Of a DNA stretch of 64,000 bases, positions 61,455-64,000 are shown piece by piece. Numbering within the stretch: position 1 is the stretch's first letter; every line of letters starts with the position of its first letter. The notes beneath the pieces are model-generated. The model worked only from the letters and a program-made list of their open reading frames with translations. It did not search any database and had not been told where the DNA came from. A program made the position numbers and the translations under genes. The DNA lies in NCBI GenBank assembly GCA_023254055.1, contig JALQYN010000003.1:1-64000 (forward strand), written 5' to 3'. Source of the stretch: Polaribacter sp. Lineage in GTDB: Bacteria > Bacteroidota > Bacteroidia > Flavobacteriales > Flavobacteriaceae.

Positions 61455-62711
61455 TTAGAAACCAAAAGCTTCTCTTACTTTATCTACATAATCTAATTTT
61501 TCCCAGGTAAACGTTTCAACTTCTTGAGAAACAGTTTCTCCCATTGGGTTTGTAAATGTAACAGTCTTCACTTCCGGAGTTCTTCCCATATGTCCATAAG
61601 CAGCAGTTTCAGAGTAAATCGGCGTTCTCAATTTTAAACGTTGCTCAATAAAATATGGACGCATATCAAAAATAGATTCTACAATTTTACTAATTTCTCC
61701 ATCTGTTAAATTTAAAGTTGATGTACCATAAGTTTCAACGTTAATACTTGTTGGTTTTGCAACTCCAATTGCATAAGAAACTTGTACTAAAACTTCTTTA
61801 CAAACTCCTGCAGCAACTAAGTTTTTGGCTATATGTCTTGTTGCATACGCTCCAGATCTGTCAACTTTAGATGGGTCTTTTCCAGAAAATGCTCCACCAC
61901 CGTGAGCCCCTTTTCCACCATACGTATCAACAATAATTTTACGACCAGTTAATCCAGTATCTCCATGTGGTCCACCAATAACAAATGTTCCTGTTGGATT
62001 GATATGATAGGTAATTTTATCGTTAAATAAAGCTTGAATATTTTCAGGTAATTTTGCTATTACTCTCGGAATTAAAATGTTTACAATGTCAGATTTGATT
62101 TTTTCTAACATTACTTGATCACTTTCATCAAAATCATCGTGCTGTGTAGACACAACAATGGCATCAATTCTTTGCGGAATGTTATCATCAGAATACTCAA
62201 TAGTAACTTGAGATTTAGCATCAGGACGTAAATAAGTAATCTCTTTGTTTTCTCGTCTTAATTCAGCCAATTCAATTAGCAATCGATGCGATAACTCTAA
62301 TGCCAATGGCATATAGTTTTCAGTTTCATCAGTAGCATAACCAAACATCATTCCTTGATCTCCTGCACCTTGTTCTTCTTTGTTAGCTCTATCTACTCCT
62401 TGATTAATATCTGGAGATTGCTCATGAATTGCAGAGAAAACACCACATGAACTTCCGTCAAACATGTATTCGCTTTTTGTATAGCCAATCTTGTTGATGA
62501 CATCACGCGCAATTTTTTGAACATCTAAATAGGTGTTAGATTTTACTTCTCCAGCTAAAACTACTTGTCCCGTTGTTACCAGTGTTTCGCAGGCAACTTT
62601 TGATGCTGAATCGAAAGCTAAAAAATTATCTATTAGGGCGTCTGAAATTTGATCAGCTACTTTATCTGGATGTCCTTCTGAAACAGACTCAGAAGTAAAT
62701 AAATATGACAT
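61455..62711 (-). CDS. metK: MetK, S-adenosylmethionine synthase
   Basis: The 418-aa enzyme makes SAM from methionine and ATP. Motifs are [30 protein letters not shown] and [19 protein letters not shown]. The length is slightly above the E. coli form, with an insertion in the central domain as in other Bacteroidota. It is divergent from metX. A SAM-II-like aptamer lies in its leader (62779-62830), so its product probably represses it. Confidence 0.97.
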   Translation of the reverse strand: MSYLFTSESVSEGHPDKVADQISDALIDNFLAFDSASKVACETLVTTGQVVLAGEVKSNTYLDVQKIARDVINKIGYTKSEYMFDGSSCGVFSAIHEQSPDINQGVDRANKEEQGAGDQGMMFGYATDETENYMPLALELSHRLLIELAELRRENKEITYLRPDAKSQVTIEYSDDNIPQRIDAIVVSTQHDDFDESDQVMLEKIKSDIVNILIPRVIAKLPENIQALFNDKITYHINPTGTFVIGGPHGDTGLTGRKIIVDTYGGKGAHGGGAFSGKDPSKVDRSGAYATRHIAKNLVAAGVCKEVLVQVSYAIGVAKPTSINVETYGTSTLNLTDGEISKIVESIFDMRPYFIEQRLKLRTPIYSETAAYGHMGRTPEVKTVTFTNPMGETVSQEVETFTWEKLDYVDKVREAFGF

Positions 62712-62778
62712 ATTTTTATTTTTTAATGTTATGGAAAAATAAAAAAATTGCTTGGAAGCTAAAAAGAAGTAGAAAATT

Positions 62779-62830
62779 ACTGCTTTAGCTTTTTTTATAG
62801 AGGTTGCAATCAGTTCAAATTTTTCCTCGA
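62779..62830 (-). promoter_or_regulatory. SAM-II-like riboswitch aptamer upstream of metK
   Basis: Read on the minus strand it contains GAGG then AATTTGAACTGATTGCAA then CCTC, and AAAAAGCTAAAGCAGT. The known SAM-II core has the same order: a P1 stem, a loop with UU..AAC..UUGCAA and a 3' GCUAAA. P1 is GAGG (62828-62825) with CCTC (62803-62800). A pseudoknot pairs ACTG (62814-62811) with CAGT (62782-62779). The conserved GCTAAA is 62789-62784. The aptamer begins a few bases after a -7 match at 62842-62849, so it is at the very 5' end of the metK leader. Confidence 0.7.
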
Positions 62831-62841
62831 ATTATCGATTG

Positions 62842-62849
62842 CAAATGTA
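62842..62849 (-). promoter_or_regulatory. Putative -7 element of metK
   Basis: The minus strand reads TACATTTG, an exact TAnnTTTG match. It implies a leader of about 125 bases that contains the SAM-II-like element, longer than almost all other leaders here. Confidence 0.55.
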
Positions 62850-62922
62850 CAGCTAAAAACATTACAAAAAAATAAAATGAAAAAAAGTTCAAATAAATTT
62901 GGTTATTAACTTTTTCTAACTG

Positions 62923-62930
62923 AATATTTG
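62923..62930 (+). promoter_or_regulatory. Possible -7 element for the SAM-I/metX transcript
   Basis: AATATTTG matches TAnnTTTG at 7 of 8 positions. TTG at 62899-62901 lies 21 bases upstream, a plausible -33 element. TAAATTTG (62894-62901) is an alternative exact match. Either would start the RNA before the riboswitch. Confidence 0.4.
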
Positions 62931-62960
62931 TGCTCAGAAAGTTCATCACTTATTGACAAT

Positions 62961-63081
62961 GTTATCAAGAAAGGCGGAGGGATTAGACCCTATGAAGCCT
63001 TAGCAACCCTTTACACTTAGTAAAGAAGGTGCTAAATTCTACTTAATTTCAGATTCATTTATCAGAAATTGGATAGATAAC
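62961..63081 (+). promoter_or_regulatory. SAM-I (S-box) riboswitch upstream of metX
   Basis: The closing stem P1 is GTTATC (62961-62966) with GATAAC (63076-63081). Inside are the S-box signatures GGCGGAGGGATTAGACCCTA, TGAAGCCTTAGCAACC and AAGGTGCTAAATTCTAC. This matches the four-way junction of SAM-I riboswitches, which turn off methionine genes when SAM is high. It lies 116 bases before metX. A hairpin follows at 63090-63109. Confidence 0.95.
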
Positions 63082-63089
63082 TAAAAAAA

Positions 63090-63109
63090 CAATTACTGCC
63101 GAGTAATTG
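63090..63109 (+). other. Hairpin after the SAM-I aptamer, possible expression platform
   Basis: CAATTACT and AGTAATTG pair over 8 bp around GCCG, 8 bases after P1. The following T-run is broken (TAATAATTCTTT), so a classical terminator is uncertain. It may influence termination or translation. Confidence 0.4.
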
Positions 63110-63197
63110 TAATAATTCTTTATAACATTTTTCTAGTAAGTTCGTCAAATTATTGACGCATTTGACTTTTTGGTTTGTAATAAATCAAAAGAATATC

Positions 63198-64000
63198 ATG
63201 GAGTTGAGGCAACTACATATTAAAAATTTCAGTACAGAAAAAGGCACTCAGTATGATACTATTCAATTGAGTTATCAATTATTTGGGAAAGAGTTGGGAA
63301 CTCCTCCTGTAGTATTAGTCAATCATGCATTAACAGGGAATTCTAATGTTGCTGGCAAAGACGGTTGGTGGAAAGATTTAATTGGAGAAAAAAAGGCAAT
63401 TAACACCCATGAATATACAGTTTTAGCATTTAATATTCCCGGAAATGGCTTTGATGGTTTCTTAATTGAAGACTATAAAAGTTTTATAGCAAGAGATATC
63501 GCAAAGCTGTTTTTAATTGGGTTACAAAAATTGAATATTGACCAACTTTTTTGCCTGATTGGTGGGTCTCTTGGAGGCGGAATAGGATGGGAAATGTTGG
63601 TATTACATCCATCCATCACAAAGCATTTTATTCCCATAGCTACCGATTGGAAATCTACGGATTGGTTGATTGCAAATTGTCAAATACAAGAACAGTTTTT
63701 GAAAAATTCTAGCAATCCAGTACATGATGCACGTATGCATGCCATGTTGTGCTATCGAACTCCAGCATCATTTAAAGAACGTTTTTATCGTTCTAAAAAT
63801 GAAGAGTTACAAATTTTTAATGTAGAGAGTTGGTTGTTGCATCATGGAAAAAAATTGCAAGAACGATTTCAGTTATCTGCCTATAAATTAATGAATCAAT
63901 TGCTAAAAACTATTGATGTTACTAATAATGGAAAACTTGCAATTGAAGTGTTAGATACTATTACTGCAGATATACACATTGTTGGAGTAGATTCTGATTT
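63198..64000 (+). CDS. metX: MetX-like homoserine O-acetyltransferase, 5' part
   Basis: The open frame from the ATG at 63198 runs 267 codons to the window edge without a stop, so the 3' part is missing. It is an alpha/beta-hydrolase-fold acyltransferase of the MetX type that acetylates homoserine in methionine synthesis. VNHALTGNSN gives the oxyanion loop and IGGSLGGGIGWEML the nucleophile Ser, both typical of MetX. ARMHAMLCYRTPASF matches the family's lid region. The upstream SAM-I riboswitch supports a methionine role. The His and Asp of the triad would lie beyond the window. Confidence 0.9.
   Translation, partial: MELRQLHIKNFSTEKGTQYDTIQLSYQLFGKELGTPPVVLVNHALTGNSNVAGKDGWWKDLIGEKKAINTHEYTVLAFNIPGNGFDGFLIEDYKSFIARDIAKLFLIGLQKLNIDQLFCLIGGSLGGGIGWEMLVLHPSITKHFIPIATDWKSTDWLIANCQIQEQFLKNSSNPVHDARMHAMLCYRTPASFKERFYRSKNEELQIFNVESWLLHHGKKLQERFQLSAYKLMNQLLKTIDVTNNGKLAIEVLDTITADIHIVGVDSD

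Noticed and set aside
1-64000. Search for insertion sequences, prophage, toxin-antitoxin, restriction or CRISPR loci
   Set aside because: No transposase, integrase, phage, cas, restriction or toxin-like gene was recognised. The repeats seen are short palindromes without coding capacity.

Overview
The window is one contiguous chromosomal stretch of an AT-rich Bacteroidota genome, most probably a marine member of the Flavobacteriaceae. The genus cannot be fixed from sequence alone. The evidence is the TAnnTTTG-type promoter elements upstream of many genes, scarce Shine-Dalgarno sequences, GLPGLI and beta-barrel receptor genes, a flavobacterial-type division and cell-wall cluster with TTG and GTG starts, a short RpoD without region 1.1, and an arsenosugar gene set typical of marine bacteria.

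Layout. 1-5.3 kb: the 3' end of rlmN, a polyprenyl synthetase, a GH3-like protein, a DUF2797 protein, a tiny membrane protein and a nitrilase. 5.3-8.9 kb (minus): a three-gene polyprenol-linked glycosyltransferase operon, with a palindromic repeat inserted in frame in one gene. 9-12 kb (minus): a membrane 4Fe-4S protein with an FAD oxidoreductase. 12-14 kb: a GH113-like hydrolase and a universal stress protein. 14-18.1 kb (minus): a complete arsenosugar cluster (ArsM, nucleoside phosphorylase, TIGR04282 glycosyltransferase, ArsS, peroxidase-like protein). 18.2-26.4 kb: queuosine-precursor transporter, fabD, corA, galE, a DegT aminotransferase and a penicillin acylase. 26.4-29.6 kb (minus): an alkane monooxygenase, aldehyde dehydrogenase and nitroreductase operon. 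29.6-31.7 kb (minus): RluA-type pseudouridine synthase, engB and an alpha/beta hydrolase. 31.8-47.3 kb (plus): an unbroken dcw cluster mraZ-rsmH-ftsL-ftsI-murE-mraY-murD-ftsW-murG-murC-ftsQ-ftsA-ftsZ, preceded by three tandem MraZ-type boxes and closed by a terminator. 47.3-52 kb: yqeY, tRNA-Arg, ChaN, a CBS protein, rpe, rpoD and a deoxynucleoside kinase. 52-58.9 kb: a two-component system divergent from two GLPGLI genes and an outer-membrane receptor, with a tandem TTAACACACG site between them. 58.9-64 kb: an unknown membrane protein, an amidohydrolase lipoprotein, metK, and metX cut by the window end.

The most notable observation is the metK/metX divergent region (62712-63197). It carries a clear SAM-I riboswitch ahead of metX and, on the opposite strand, an element that closely matches the SAM-II aptamer ahead of metK. 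SAM synthesis and methionine synthesis would then each be read by a different class of SAM sensor within about 300 bp. Second is the GLPGLI/receptor locus, whose sensor kinase, regulator and likely operator are all visible. Third are several dispersed palindromic repeat families, one of which has become protein-coding.

Coordinates, motifs and pairings were read directly from the sequence. Family names rest on motif recognition, with no database search. Promoters are matches to the Bacteroidota -7 consensus TAnnTTTG only; the -33 TTG element is usually not well placed, so they are graded low to moderate.
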